Shown here in pieces: positions 11,861 through 27,861 of a DNA stretch of 64,000 bases. Position numbers and translations under genes: made by a program. Positions within the stretch are counted from its first letter, which is position 1, and every line of letters starts with the position of its first letter. The DNA is taken from the NCBI GenBank assembly GCA_036365515.1, contig CM070873.1:41051807-41115806 (forward strand), read 5' to 3'. This DNA is from Torymus aiolomorphi. Lineage: Eukaryota > Arthropoda > Insecta > Hymenoptera > Torymidae. The notes under the pieces are model-generated. The model saw only the letters and a program-made list of their open reading frames with translations. It ran no database searches and was not told the DNA's origin.

Positions 11861-13739
11861 TCTACATATCTCAACTACATTTGCTTTTTAAAATACTCTC
11901 TCTCTCTCTTTCTCTCTCTCTCACTCTATGCCGTTTTGGCTTCTCTTGTTCTTTGCATCTTCAGTGTGACACTGTTGTCCGAGTGCGTTGATTATTCTTG
12001 TTGTATGCGGATTGGTTGTTCATTCAGTGAATGTGATTATTTTCAACAATGACACGGTTTTATTTTTATTCGAAAGGATTCTATGATTTGGTGTTAGAGG
12101 AATGACATTGTGAATGGTTGTAAATTTGTCTTCGAGAAGATTTATATTTTGATAAGATTTTGTACATCATTAAAATCAATTAAAGCAGTGACAACAGGTA
12201 AAAAGTAAGACGTTAATTTGCTCAATAAAGACAGATCAGAATCTTTATTAAACATAAATGTTGGTATTAACGTCCGGATGGTAATAAAAAACAAGCCAAT
12301 GACTTGTTCTTCTCCTTCTTGTACAGATAGAGACTCAAGATAAAACACGCATAAAAACAAAAAGGAGAAATCTTTTGTGGTAGTTTCGAAAAAACCTACG
12401 TGAGAAAGAAAAAATCGAAACTAGGCTCTTTTCTCGTTCGAGTTAACGAGAAAGCGCAACTCGACGTCTCTGAAAACAGCTTTCAAATGGCTCTTTTTTG
12501 TTAATTGTTGGGTTGATTAAACCTTTTGAAGAATGCTATTCCATGGTACTTTCTAAAAAAGAAAATATCAGCTGGTCTTTTATGACGCAACCTATTAAAA
12601 TAAACTAAGATATCCCTGCAAATGGTACTGGAAAATGTTATACAGCATGTTACACAGCATCCATCATGATTTTCTACTGAGAGCCAGTAGTAAAGGTCCT
12701 TAATTGAATTTTAAATGCTCGGTAGTTTTCTTTGAAAGACCATAAGGAAGCCTTTATCCAGGCCGTTCACTACGGAACAGTTAATTCTGTCCCTTGCCCG
12801 AACTTTTTTACGTCTTTGAATTAAAAGTTTGTCGCGCAGTCCGTCTCTTATCATTATATTCTCGCCTACTGCTTTTTTGCTTTAACACGAAATGCAGAAT
12901 CGGATATCGAACTCCTCTTCCAAGAAAGGATACCTTTAGTAGACTTCGATTGCTGTATGATTACGGTATATTTTCATCATTATTCAACTGAATACCTACG
13001 TTCACATAAATTTGTCGAAAAATAATCTTTCATTTAGTCGGAATCAATAAGTTTTAAATTCAAATATTTCATTTTGAGCAGTATAAATATAAATAAATTC
13101 GAGCCAAATTTATCGGCTATAAATAGCGAGGTTTGACATCGACGGCGATCGACTTGCTCCAGCAGAAAAGATTTATCATATCACTTCAACAGCAAAACGC
13201 AAAATACAAAGCCCATTAAACTTGATCTAACTTTTCACTTTTACTTCAACTATCCTCCGTAGCATCGATTAACCGCAAGTTCGTTATCTTCCAGGATGCA
13301 AGAATCTTCTGCTATTGAACGACGACCATCGAGCCTAGAGTAATCAATGCAACTCCAACAAATACAAAAATCTTCAACGCGAGCGAACAATAGAAAAAAA
13401 AATACGAGTAAAACCCTGTTTGGACGTCATTTTTTTTGGCCTTAAGTACACTTATCTTCCGCGTATAACCGAGAAGAGCTTCCTTTTTTTCGTCATTGAT
13501 TTTAGTTTAGGAGATAGAAATGAAAATGAATGGCGGATTTTAATTTTCAATATAACATCAATAATTAATACGTCTCGCTTTTCTTCTTTCTGCTTATTGA
13601 AATCAAACAAAGCGTCTTTAGTACTCAGCCTAAAGCGATAACAATTCCGTATTACATAAATTTTCTTGGCCGACGGAGATGCGCGAAATATTTTCCTCAC
13701 GTTTATTCAGCTTCCTTGACGATGGCTCGCGCCCAACTG

Positions 13740-13763
13740 CTCTCTCTCTCTCTCTCTCTCTCT
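13740..13763 (+). repeat. CT microsatellite
   Basis: A pure CT run (GA on the other strand), 20 bases before the TATA-like motif at 13784. GA repeats can bind GAGA factor in insects. Confidence 0.9.
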
Positions 13764-13783
13764 ACTCGTTTTCCCTTGTCATG

Positions 13784-13792
13784 TATAAATAG
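13784..13792 (+). promoter_or_regulatory. TATA-box-like motif beside a GAGA tract
   Basis: TATAAATAG matches the TATA consensus and lies 20 bases after a CT/GA run and just before a GC-richer, low-repeat block (to about 14090). A good initiator was not seen 25-35 bases downstream. It may be a cryptic or enhancer-type start, or chance. Confidence 0.25.
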
Positions 13793-16391
13793 AGCAGAGG
13801 CAGCGCACATTCGCGGCTATATGTGTTCACGCGTTTATGCAAACGCGATCGTCGGAATGTACGTATTTATGCAGATGTAACGATCGGGCGTGCGCGGCTT
13901 GTATCCCGGGCTGGTCCGGCCCGACCCGCAGGGGATGTGTCAATTTATGACGAGTTTGCCGTTCGCTCGTGGATGCTTAATTAACTGCCAAGGACGGCCC
14001 TGGAATTGATGGAGTTTGTGCGAAAGGTTGCTTGATTTTTGTCCACTCTTCGTTACTTGGCCAGCAGCAATCTGCCAATTGTAATCATTGATGGTTCGGG
14101 AGAAATTTGTATCAGACATTGCATTGAGTTGAGATAAATTGATATTCCACTGGTCGTGAACATTATTCCACTGATTTGATGTTAAACGTTATACTGGTTA
14201 AATAGCTTTTTCAGAAGGCTCTTCAATTAACCGTTCGATTGATTAAATGATTTGTCGTGTTTATCATGAAATTGGAATAGCGTTTGGTGGGATGAATAAC
14301 TAACTTATTGAGTCATAAAAGAGATATTCATTGTAACTAATAAGCAATATTAACAAAAAGCTAATTTAATGATGCGTACGTCTTACGAAATACCACTTAT
14401 ACATTAAATTCCAGTGTTTCATATTCAATTTACTGGTTTTGAGACGAATAATAAGTATGCAAAGTTTAAAATTTTATGCATTTTTTCATCATTTTAATTT
14501 AGTGATAGTGCTCTTACCTTTGCCCCACATATTCAACTTAAAAGTTGCAATATGGTTTTAAAACCGACGAGACTAAAACATTTTTAATATTAATTTACGC
14601 ATATAATAATATTCTTTACTTCAAACCCTGTTTATTTAGCTCGAAAAATATTTTAATAAAGTTCTGGAAAAGAAAATAAACTCAGAAAAAAAAATCTTTC
14701 ATTTTCTAAGCAGAAATGAAAAAATATTTCGTAACTCATATAAATTTAAGTCATAAAAATACATTTCATGAATTGCTAAAACCTAGATATCATAATTCAC
14801 TTATTTCATTATGTTTTCATTGTTTAAATTTGAACTATTATAATTGTAGAAAAATGAATATATGCAAGACTTTAAAAGAGTTTGGGGAAAGAAATAAAAA
14901 TTTGTTCCCTTTATATTTATTTACTTTATCTAAACTTTGTATAAGAATTTTTTCAATTAAATTATTTATGTTACAAGGAACAATTTTTTTTGATGAAAAA
15001 CCGTTTGATTTAACTTAAATAAATGTATTAATCAATATTAAAATCCTTTTTTATAAAAAACCAAAATGAATTGTTTTAGAGATAAATGACAAAGTTACGG
15101 AATTATCATAAAAAAATTACATTTTCATTTATTGAAATTCTCTTGTTCACTTATTGATATTTTGAATACTTTTTATTTTTTTTTATTCTTTTTTGTAAAA
15201 TTAATTGATTTCCATCATTAAAAAATAATATCTTGAACTGTTTCAATATTTTAAAATTCCAAACTGCAAAAATTAAATGTTCGTTTTCACTCCAAACACG
15301 TGTACAAATCTGTTTGAAGTTGTTAAGTGACCATTGGAGGCAAAAGTTTGGGCTCTTTCACGCCTATTAAAACGTGCTTCGCACCACGGGGAGTATGAGA
15401 CTTTGAGTGGAGGGCACGCTAAGTGTGTCCCCTCACGTGCCCATGCGCGCGGCGACCTTCATTTGATTTGATATAGTTTTTTATGCTGCAAAAACTTTCG
15501 AATGAAATAGGCGAACTTTGTTTTTATTTCTACTTTAACTTTCATAATATTCTGCATAGCATACTTTTTTTCTCGCCTTCCGAAAAATCGTCCAGTGATT
15601 TTTTTCGGGTAGTTTTAAAAATATTAAATTCTATTTCTGATTCTACAATATCGAACAATTTGTTGCATTATACCAGAATTGATAATTAGTTTGGAAGTTA
15701 TTTTTATTAAACTGTTTCTTAAGATGTACCATTTTTTAAAGCGTTGTTTCAAAACTTATTATACAATGATAAATTGAAAATTAAACAAAAATATCTACAT
15801 CGTCAAATAGTTATCGACACATATGCTTTAATTGATTTTTAGATTTTGAACATAGTTTATATTTTCACGTAACGACGTTTGAGTAATAAAACCGCAGTTA
15901 ACGAGAGAATTCTATTTCTAGTTCCCAGCACTGAGCAATAAAAAGTTCATAAAGAAATGTATATTTTCCAGCAAAAAATATTGATGACACGTCTATGATT
16001 TTAAAGCGCCCCTCGTTATTTTTTCCAATATAAATGTTTATATCGAGCTTGATCAATATTTCAACACGACTGGTAAAAAAAAAAACCTCTCGGTAGGAAC
16101 AATAACAGCGCCAGCAATGATAGTACAAACAGTAATCGAGAACGCACGCTGCAGTGGATTTTTCGTTTTAAGGCCCATTTGTTTCTTTATTTTCTGTACG
16201 AATGTGTATTCGTGTATGTGAAGGAGAGTGGACTATACGTGTGAAAAAAGAACGACGCCGCTCGAACGCGCGCTTCTTGTTTACTTTCAAATTTTTTTTT
16301 ATTTTATTCTCTTACTCTCGCTCCTTCTTTCTCTCGCTCTCGCTCTCTTCATTAAGTCTGATTTTTTCTACCTACCGCTTGATTCTCGCTA

Positions 16392-16430
16392 TCTCTCTCT
16401 CTCTCTCTCTCTCTCGCTCTCTCTCGCTGT
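16392..16430 (+). repeat. CT microsatellite
   Basis: A CT dinucleotide run with two CG interruptions, within a wider pyrimidine-rich zone from about 16310. Confidence 0.85.
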
Positions 16431-17503
16431 TTCTCTAATTTCGCCTTCTCTCAACATTTCTTTCAATTTTCGTTAGCGCTAATTGCCTGGCGTCCAAGGT
16501 GTGCGTAGTATCCAAGCATTTCAGCAGAAACTAAAAAAAAAGTAAAAACGTAACAAGTGAAAATAACAGTTTTTAAAGATAAGAATTCACTCTAGCTATC
16601 GCGTACAATAATATTGTACCGGAATGAACCTTTTACATTATCAATACTCCTGCCTCAAGCAGAAGTGTACTTTACGTCGCATTTTTCATCCTTTATTCGA
16701 AACAAATATATTGCATTTGAGCACCATATAGATTCGCTTCAGTTTTGCGGTTCTACAGTCACGTTTGTTGTTTATCTCTATCTTTCGTTTTCTCTCTCGC
16801 TAAAAAACTCCAAAATCAACAGAATCAATTGCACACCGGCGATATCGAACCGATAGTTTGAAAAATACGTATCGCGCGTGTAACGGATGTTTTCGCTCCA
16901 CTTGAAAACCATCTTAAAAAAAAGGCTTCGAGATCGATCATTCCAGAGAATCGCACGCGAAATGAACCCCGGCGTAACGTGAGAAATCGAGGCTCGATCT
17001 TCCCGGCTTGATTAACTTTGGAACTGGAATTGCGGGACTTGGTCCATCCATCGCCACTAGGTTTCAATCCGCCGATAGTCCCAGAAAATGATCCCAGAAT
17101 TTTCGTTCGGTTGTATTTCTGGAAAAACGGACTTTCTTAAGAAAACGGTTGAAACAATTGACTTATTATCGCGTTGCTGATTTAATAGAAGAATAATAAT
17201 GCCTGATATTGCGAAAAATCTTCATATGTGAGAAAAACGTAGAAATTTGTACATCGAATCAGTTAAATAAGATACCTAATATTCGTAAAAACTGAAATGA
17301 TACGTTATACGATTGATCTTTGCAATCATATGAATCTATTAAAGTGTAAAAATAAAAGTATTATCTAATTAAAAGTAATAAAATTAGTCGTTCCTTTGCA
17401 AATGCAGCAGACGATTAAAAAAAATGACATTCTAATAATTACGTATTTCTTCTCATCGCGCACCTTAGGAACCGCCGGAACCTCGAAAACGCGGTAAATT
17501 CGG

Positions 17504-18139
<636 letters not shown>

Positions 18140-21100
18140 CTTTGTCTCCATAGCACGGATCAACGAGCACGAGGTACATTTCTGGCCGGGCATTTGAATA
18201 ATTCACGGTAGCTATAGTTGCGCGCGCGTGCAATAGATTTTCCGATAAGCCAGGAGGTGTGGAAAAGGAACGACGCGGGGAGTTACTTGAGGTCGTTGTC
18301 CGCTCGGCGCTTTTACTACTCCGTTCGCGCGCGCGCGCCAGTGTTTTGAATATTTTAACACGCCGGGAGGTGGGGTAATCGGCTGTTGTTATGCGAGTGA
18401 AAAATCAAGTGTTTTTTTCTTTCTTCATGGCCTTACAGGATGATTCGCGTTTTTCTAGCCTGTATGGATCGGTCGGAAAAAATTATTACGATTAACTCGT
18501 GCGTAGATTAATTACGGTTTCGAGAAAATTAATTAATTTCGTATTTATACAGTAAAATATGTTTGTATACAACCTCTGAACTATATTCATTTGCCTAGCA
18601 TTATACGAAGCTCTTAGTTCTTAGTATAACGTGCATAATAATATTTTTCGACGCATTAATTAAAATGCTTTGTAAAAAAATATAATTCCCGCGGAACCAA
18701 CCAGAAACGTAGAAAAATGAAAAATTATCGCATTGTCAAAACAATGGTAACAATAGACAGCAGCGTTACACTAGTCGAATAAATCTCGTTTCCGCGTTAA
18801 TTTACAGACGCTATCAAAAGAGTTTTAAAAGCAAAAAGTTCCTTTTCTATGCGGCTGAAAAAATCATAGCTATCAACGCGTGCGAATATTCAACAACGGC
18901 GCTAATTATTATTTTTTTCGCGGAAAATGAGAGAGAGGTAGACGTAGCGAAAGCCGAAAATAACGAACATTTTCCTTGGGGCATTATACGCTGAATTCGA
19001 AAAAATATCGCAACATCGTATTGTCGCGCTGGAAAATCGAGAGGATCGCGTAATGCAGACTTGTTCGCGCCTCGCGGAAGCTTTTGAAAGGATTTCGCGT
19101 TGCGCGTTTTCGAAAATGACTGAAGAGGCAGAAAACTGTGAAGAATCTTTTTGATGTTGTTGATAAAAGAACCGTAAAAATTATTACTTGTTTAACGCTT
19201 TTGTTCATTGCCCAAATGACGTTTGGAATAGAATTGATGGCATAAGCAACGAAGAGTTATACGGGTAGATTCGTCGAAACTTGATATCAAAACATAAAAT
19301 ACATCTCAGCGTGGAAATTATGTTTAAAAACGGCTTTGTAAAAGATAATAGAGAAAAGCACTCGTTGGTATTTTTTAACTGTAAATTTACGTATATCCTT
19401 ATATCCTAACTTTTTATAAGTGGAAAACCCGACATCTCGGTTTGAATTTTTTGCGGTTTTAATAAATAAAAGAGTGAATTAACAGATGAATACTGCAAAA
19501 AATGTAGTGTTACAATAAATTATGCGGACTCTTTAGAAAATAAGTTCGGTGTAAATTGTATTTAGTTTCAAACAATCAAAAGTAAGTTTCTGTGAAAAAT
19601 GTGATACACGAGCATGAAATATCTCTTATTTCAGATCTGCCGAAGTAAATGTTTCAATTTCGCTGAATTAATAATCTACGACAACGAAGTCCTAAGCTTT
19701 TGTAGATGCCAGCAATTGAAATGTTAGGGTCGAATCGTAGTGAGAGAGCAAAGATGCGTCGAATCCGTTAGAATGGATCTGTTACAAATTGCAAGACTTT
19801 GTTCAACCGGAGCTATGAATTCCGTAGCCTTTGTCTATGTATAAGTTGCATTTTATTATATGTTCATTTGAATAAGAAGTGATTCGATAATATTAATGAG
19901 TCCAGACGCTTACTTCCTCTCTCGCTGAGAATGAACCCTTACCTTGGCACATTTGCAAACTGAGCTGATTTTTTACGCCCGTGTGACGGGATAGCAGCCA
20001 CCACGGAAACCAGGCCATTGGTCAACGCTGGCGAGCTATAGGCGATAAAGAAAAAAAAAATACGATTCTTATAATTATCTTATTATTACCTTATTGCTAC
20101 TGACACGTTGTTCTACTTTGATTTTGTAATCCCTCTTTCTTTCTCTTATTGACTGCATCGTAAATATCTTTCTGTGTGTATATATTTATATATAAACCTT
20201 GCAGTTTGTCATACTTATTATGGAGTTATTTTTTTGGCGCTGTCTCACTGTTGCTTTTATATGACACGTTTTCTATTTGGATTATATATTTGCTGAGGGA
20301 CGAGTTTATTTGCGTCTGCGCATCCACCATGAGATGATTTACAATGAGTTGTTTATTATAATAATCTACATTAATATTAACAGTTCTTGTTTTTTTATAG
20401 TTTACATTAATTAATATAAACAGTTAATATGGTATATTCGTAAACTACAAAGGAGAATGCCAGCTTGCGAAATTAATTTGATTGTACAAAATTGGATCTT
20501 GGATTGTATAAAATATTATTTCGTATAGAGCTTGTATACTATGGAATTTAAAACGAAAGATAATCAACGAAAATGACTGAAAAGTTGAAAAAAGTCAAGG
20601 TGAAAAATAAAATAAGTAGAAAAGTCAGGATTCCATTCGGCTTCTATAGTAAAGAAAACGTTGAAAAAATTCTTTCCTCTTTATATTATACATGAGTAAA
20701 CTTTATTTAACAGAATCCCTATTGATATATCAAAGCTAGGGGTTTATTGGCATCCTCCTTTTAATATAAAAAAGTAAAATTGATAATGCTAAGTAATTCC
20801 CACTTAATACTCATAACTAAAAAAATTAATTTAAAGTGATACGGTAAAGAAGCTACTTCATCGTCTTGTTCAACGATCGGAATTGAGAAACTTTTATGAC
20901 GATTCCATCAAAGATCGAATAGGCTTCTTTACCTTTAAAATTTAAGGTAATTAATAGTAAAAGTAGAGTACTGTTTTTTTTATTAACTATTATTACATTT
21001 TTCACGTATGTTACACTCTTTATCTCGCTATTATTATATTCCAGTGCTATGTTACCCTTTATTCTTGACCGCAGTTTCGTTCGGCACCAAACAAACAATA

Positions 21101-21428
21101 TCCCAAGCATTAATAATAGATCCGATGATTCTCAGCTGATCACCGTAGAATCGAGGCATAAAAACCCAGTCGTGATACAGACGGTAGTCGAGTTGCTTTT
21201 TTTTTATACTTACATATATTTAGATTTATTTTTTTCAATTAGAGCTAAAATACGTCACCAGATATAATATTTTAGCAACGCTGAATTCCGATCTTACATA
21301 TTTATACGATATTTCGAAAGAAAGCTGTTATAGAGCACTCTCACCTCTGCTGCTACTGGAAATTCGAAAATCCCACTAGAAAAATAACCGCCCCGCTCGC
21401 CAAAACTCCATTTCGATCTGAATTTGAC

Positions 21429-21451
21429 AAAAAAAAAAAAAAAAAAAAAAA
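21429..21451 (+). repeat. poly-A run
   Basis: About 23 consecutive A residues. A flanking target duplication and retroposon body were not recognised, so a retroposon tail is not established. Confidence 0.8.
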
Positions 21452-22296
21452 ATAACCAAAAACATCTTATGAAATTCGAATTCCCCTTACGCACGGCGTG
21501 TTTGTATACGCCCATATAGTGCCATCCTGCCGACAGCGCCGCTGGCGCATATATAGCGCAAATGTGTGTCCAATTTTCGTCGTCGCGGCGTGCACGATCC
21601 GCTACCTATTCGATTACATTCGATTTGCGCGCGAAAACAGCCAAAAAAAAGAAGAAAAAAAAAACAGAATCGAACGAGCTATATTCTCTGCGATTGGTGG
21701 ACGCGGAAAAGGAGAATGAGAGCTTCACCCGTTCCACACATATATATATATACAGAGATTTGGAGAGGGATTTCGGGTTTTCGGGTTTGCGGTTGGTCCT
21801 CGATCACTCTCGCGACGATTCGCGTGCGCGCGTCTATATCCCCGTGTATCCGCTTTCGCGGTCGTTGGCTGGACCCATTGTCTCAAGGTAACAGCCTCTG
21901 TACTCTTATTCTTTCTATCAGTTATATAACTTTCTGAACTAAAACTGCATTTACCAACCTACATCAGATAGCGACTCGTACCCGAACTGTACACGAAAGA
22001 GAACAACACCTCGAAATATAATCGTTCCCGAATAGAGAAAAAAAACAATCGCGCGTGTCCATTACGTACAATGGTCACTCTCGCACTATATACGGGAGAA
22101 TAATCAGCGCCGCGGGCCGACTAAGAGGTTTATCGACTCTCATTGCCCCATTGTCGGGGATGGGGGAGGGCGCTCGCACTCGTCGCGCGCTAGCCATTCG
22201 ATTTAAGCCCCTCGCCGTCAGCAGCCCCGAACACGATACGCGCACGCGCACACACACACGCCTCATTGTTGGCGGATAAATTACAAGGGAGAGCCC

Positions 22297-22300
<4 letters not shown>

Positions 22301-22326
<26 letters not shown>
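22301..22326 (+). repeat. GT microsatellite
   Basis: A pure GT run of about 25 bases, with a short ACACAC run about 50 bases before it, so the transcript could pair locally. Confidence 0.9.
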
Positions 22327-22329
<3 letters not shown>

Positions 22330-24190
22330 CTGTGTCGTGACAATAGGCGAAAGGAGGAGAGCTTGAATGTGCGAGCAAGCGCCTTATTCAAAAGGTATAT
22401 ATATAGGTAGGCGTCGAACGCAGCTAGACGCGCGCGTTCTCATCATAAATCTCACACGTGCGCGCTGCGGGAGATAACGAGAAAACACGCGTGTAGGCGT
22501 GCTGCCGCTGCCTTTTCTTCTCCTTTTTTTATGAGCCGTTTTTTTCGCGTTCGAGTGCTCTGTTATCGCTAAGATCGCCGATACTCGGGGACGGCGACAA
22601 GCAGAAAAAAAAAGAACGGAGCCGAAGGTGGAATGACGAATTTACGGTCGATCAGATATGTAGGGCGCGAGTTGTACAGTCGTGGTTCGCGTTTGTGTAT
22701 ATATCGCGTTAATAGAATTGTTCGCCGTCGTAAGATATGTCACTTCGACGGATATATTTTGTTCAGGTTATTCGAAGGTTCGCTCGTTACCAGTAGCATC
22801 TCATTTCGATTGTTATTTTGTAATAACAAACGTGATGGGAATTTGTTTAACTGTGGGATTTGATTCGAAGCTGGTTCTACTGAGAACGCAAAGATGTGGA
22901 CACCAACGGAATTAAATTTTTTTATTAGGAATGGTCAAATGTGAAGTTAATAATGGAAGAAGTAAAAACCGCTGCTAACGGCATTAGCAACTTGATTTCT
23001 GAAAGAACGATCGATTTGAGTTATAAACATTAAATTTTTTCTCCATGTTTATTTTTGAAGAACTATAAGTGTGATATACATATAGATAAGAGATACAGAA
23101 TCTAGATTTTAAGAATGTATCCAAACTAACAATATTTTTTTAATGCGATGGCAAAAAAGGTTTCAATCTCTTTTAATTAGTAAAAAAATACATGCGAGAT
23201 GCTTAAAGTTTTATTTTCCTTTTAAGGTAGCATCATCAATTTTCTCATAAAATACTAAATATCTCTGAAACTTAATAAAAAATTTTCTTTGGACATTAAA
23301 CTTTCAATATCTATCAAGAAGATCTAAGGTTTCCAACTATAGACTATCAATAAAATTAAATTTATATAATGTCACGTATAGCACATAAACTTACGGGAGT
23401 AAATGGTTCACCGTTTCGTAGTGAGTTATAGAATTCTATTTCTTAACAAATAGAATATGAATTGAGACATTTTTTGCGAAAGTTAAAATAAATAAATTAT
23501 TTTCAGCTAAAAAAGTTTTTCTAGATTTCAAGAATCCATTTATTTTATATTGAATTTTACTTCCTCACAGAGGAAGCTTTGTGATATTAAAAAAAAAATT
23601 TTTTTGAGAGATCATGATAGTAATATTATTTAACACATGTACAATCAAAATATATCATTTTCAGAAAGTATCCGTATAGATGTGTACATGCGTTCGTGTG
23701 TGCGTGCGTGTGTCCGTAGACAATCATATCTCAGGATTTTAACCGGACAGGGCTCACTTTTTTTTTGTTTTTCGTACACGATTGGGGTCAATATCTCTTT
23801 TTTGTTAAAGTCAATTTTTTTTTTATATCGATCTATTATTTTATTTATTTCTATTTTCAAAATTTTATTTTTCCATTTTTTTACAATCTAAAGTTAATAT
23901 CGTTCATATACTATGCATTCACTTAGTGGAGGATAAAATTCTCTACAACTAAAAAAAAAAGTTGCTAGTCTGAAGTTATTCATGAAAACGTAATTTTTTG
24001 TGAATATTTGATTTTTCGAAAGTAAAGAAAGATATAATCATTTTGAAGTCATTCTTGTAACTATTTTCTGAGAAAAAAATACACTCGTACTCATGCTTTT
24101 GTCACCCGAGCGAAGTGATTGAAATTGAAATTTAAGACAAGACCAAGATGAGACCGTGAAAATCTTTTCAAAACGCTACCAAGACGGAAT

Positions 24191-24763
24191 CGAAGAAAAC
24201 CACTGCCAATTCATTGGCACGTGGCTTCCTCAAACTTAATTTTCTAATTTCTTTAATTAATTTTTAATGCCAAAATTTTAAATTATTACACCAATTTATG
24301 ACACAATTCTAATACTACATTCATTTATGAAGATTAAAAAGTATTACTTTTTAAATTATGTATAAAATATGAATAAAAAAACAGGAATGATTTAATTTTT
24401 AAATTATGTATAAAGAAATGGATACAATAATTGATTATAATATTAAATTTAAAACCTTTGAAATTGCTAAATAATTTTTACTTTAAATAAATAGTTTTTT
24501 GATGAAATTTTACATATTGCCTATACCACATACAGTGATATAAAAAATAATTTGAGAGAAATGCGCGATTTATTAGCGAAGCAATTTTTTCATTACTTTT
24601 GACTCAAATTAACATCTTTACGAGTTAAGGAATATTCATTAACTGTTAATACTCAGACTGATTTTATGGTAGAAGTATAGGTAGGCTATGCGGATTCTGG
24701 CTCACCAGTAAATTAAGTTTGAGGAAGCCACGTGCCAATGATTGGCAGCGGTTTTTTCCTTCA
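24191..24763. mobile_element. MITE-like element with about 50-bp terminal inverted repeats
   Basis: The left arm (about 24191-24245) and right arm (about 24705-24763) are reverse complements with few mismatches; the shared core is CACGTGGCTTCCTCAAACTT. The interior is AT-rich with no coding capacity. A diverged partial match to the outer arm lies at about 27865-27891 (GGTAGCGGTTTTTTTT), and a possible one at about 39806-39835, suggesting a small family. Exact ends and target duplication are unclear. Confidence 0.75.
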
Positions 24764-27700
24764 ATGTCATTTAATCGCAATCACAAAACATCTTAACAGA
24801 AAGCATCCCATATATACTTACAGAATACAGCCTTGTGGACCTCATAAATGTCTAATATGAAAGGCCGAAAAATGTTTTCTATTTTGAATCTAATGAAAAA
24901 AGCAATAAGCTAAACATTTGAAGGTAAACACAAAATACGCGAATAGATAGGATACTATGTATTTTTTTAAAACTGTTCTTCCATTTCTAATAGATTTTCA
25001 AGACCAAAAGTTAAAAAAAGTTATTCCATTTTCGATATTCATTTTTTCCCAAATAAACTTTTTCCAATTACATTTGTTTTTTAAAATAACCACGAAACAC
25101 ATGGGACAAACGTACGCCTCACACACTTAAGAAAAACAGTGATACTTTTTATAAATTTCTTATTAAATTAAACCAAAAATACTTTGTTGCTTTTTCTTTT
25201 ACTTTTCAATAATTTACAAACTTTATTTTAAGTTACTCAATTTGTCGAAAAATCTAATTTGTATCCGTCCATACCACACCTAATCCACTTAGAAACTTTT
25301 ACTCCGATATGTTTATTCGTTCGTGAGTTGTGGCGTACACAAGATTTAGTCGCATACATGCATTTATGTATACATACATATATACATACGGACAGTTTTG
25401 AAAGTCGAAAAGTCATTTTGCCGAAAAAGGGATAATATAATACTAACACATTGTTTTTTCTTATGATGTTAAAACAGACTTTTTGTTTTGTTGCATGAGC
25501 TATAAAAACTACACATTTTAAGTATATATATAATACAACTTTTACGAATTGAAATAATGTTTTTGAATCATTGTTCAAGCATGCATCGACATAGATTTTA
25601 CCCACACGTATTTTGTGCATATATTATATCTATATATTACAAGTGAATGCGTTCGTTTGAGAAGTTCACAAAGTTTAGCTATCACAGCTTATTAAGTAGA
25701 TAAATTTTATAATATACCATCCAATTTGTATTTCTGTAAATTAAGACTTCACAGTCATCCATCTACATTGTTTTTATTCTAACAACAACAACGCGCGACC
25801 AAAGCTCGTAACGTAATTTACTTTGCAGTTACAAGATGGTAAATATGTAATGAGTTATCGCATTCTAGACAACGTACGAATGTAAAGAAAAACCGAAACC
25901 TCGTAAATTTTGGTTCATGCAACAAAAAATCGTCCAATAAGTTTTATACGCGACGCTTAAAACATGGCTTTTGTGCTTTACCCGCTAGGCTCACTTTATC
26001 TTCCTCCCCTCCACTTTCTCCTCCTTTTTTCCTTTATATATCGGATGCGAATAAGCGAGGGGCGTAGCATTCACGTATATGCTGCGCTTGAATGCAGGAT
26101 AATCGTCGGACGGGCTAACGGGGGATACGGGGAGTCGATTTTATCGAGCGAGTCATATACGTATTTCATCTCGTGCGCAAATTCTCGCATGTCATTATAT
26201 TTGATTCCATTATTCTCCTCGCTGTCTCCTGGCGCGCGTTTTATCAAGCATATACAGGTATATTTACCACCAAGTATACATGAAAACAAAGTTATTCCGC
26301 ATACAAGTAACTCTTCTTACTCGAGTTATTGTTCAATTTTCCATTCGACATTCAAGTAAATTTCTGTTCTCTCTTGTAGCTGTTTTGTACTTTGATTTCA
26401 CTCGCCAAGAACTCATACTTCATTCTAAAATTTTTTTACCTCACCCCCTTCTTTGTCCGGATTTCTCTGCATTATTATATAGTTAGTTAAAGTTTGAAAA
26501 TTTTTCACATATTAGCCATAGTTTGTTGTCAAACTTTGTACATATATACCTTTTTCGCACGGCAATAATATTGCAGAGTTTTAATAATAATAATAACAAC
26601 GTATTTTTAAACAACGAAAACAGAGCACGAGCAATTCCATTCCTAAGGTAATTTTCCATTATTGCAGAGGCTGCTCAAAGCCGTGAAGAGGGCGAAACAC
26701 GGCGCAATTTCCAAAACGTCGGAGTTCTTCTTTTTTTTATTATGCGCGCCTTCTCTCCCTCTCTTTCTGTTCTGCCGACAAAAGAATGGAGGCCGACGAC
26801 TACCGACACTTCTTTGTGCGCGTCACAGACTCGCGCGCCCGCGCACCCACACGTACATAGCATACACGTACACATGCACACACTTTGACAGTAAGTAGCC
26901 GAGAAAATAATATGAATCTCCCGCCAACCGTGAAACCGCGGGGTCGCGAGCTGTTAATTTCAGCGCGTGAGTCCGAAAAGCCCGGAGAAAGAATAGCCTT
27001 TTTTCCACTTCTCGGCCGTAAAAAAGCTTGTTTACACGGCGCTCGAGTTGCTTTGTATTTGTTAATTATTTGCCAACGAAGGGATGGAAAAACGGATTGG
27101 GAAAGGGATTTTCTTTGCCACCTCTAAAAAGAAGAAAAAATTGAGATAGTGAATGCTTGGAAATCTATTTTAACGGAAAAGTTCATTTCGCCCAAAAATC
27201 TGCTGTTTTGGAGAAAACTTTCTTTTTATCTATACGCGCACTTCTATGAATTGACAGAGCTAAATTATTCTTTTTCATTTGTCGTAGGGCTTTATTTAGC
27301 TCGTTTGAATTGATTGATTTTCTTTTTATTTTATGACAAATTTCTTTCGACTTTTTTTAATGTAATAAAACTTGTCAATTTTAATAATAAAGTATACCTG
27401 CTTTTTTTTTAATTTGAAATTTCGAACATCTATATCATTTCTTGTCAAGAAAATTAAGTGCTAAAAGTTGACTGTTATCTAGCAACAGTTTTCTTTAGCA
27501 CATGTCTTTTATGAGAGGAAAGCTATGCAATTATCGCTCGGAAAAATTGTTGTTAGGTTACTGTTAGCGTCTTCACATTCGAGAATTTCCAGTGTTTTTC
27601 GGTAAATCTCTACCCAATTTTTATCATTTATTATCATTTCAAACTATTATAGGAAAAATACGATTGCGTTTTGTTATAATAAAAGAAGTAAAAATCACCC

Positions 27701-27861
27701 AATCTTCATAAAACTTTGCTCAGAAATGGGATTTTAGTATCTTTCAAGTAAGTTCATTGCTCAAGAAAAGCCATAAGTTTCAAAGATATTCGCTTTAATA
27801 CTCATTTATGCAATCAGTTGTTCACGGAATGAACCATTCAACCAATTTTGAGAAAGCTTAG

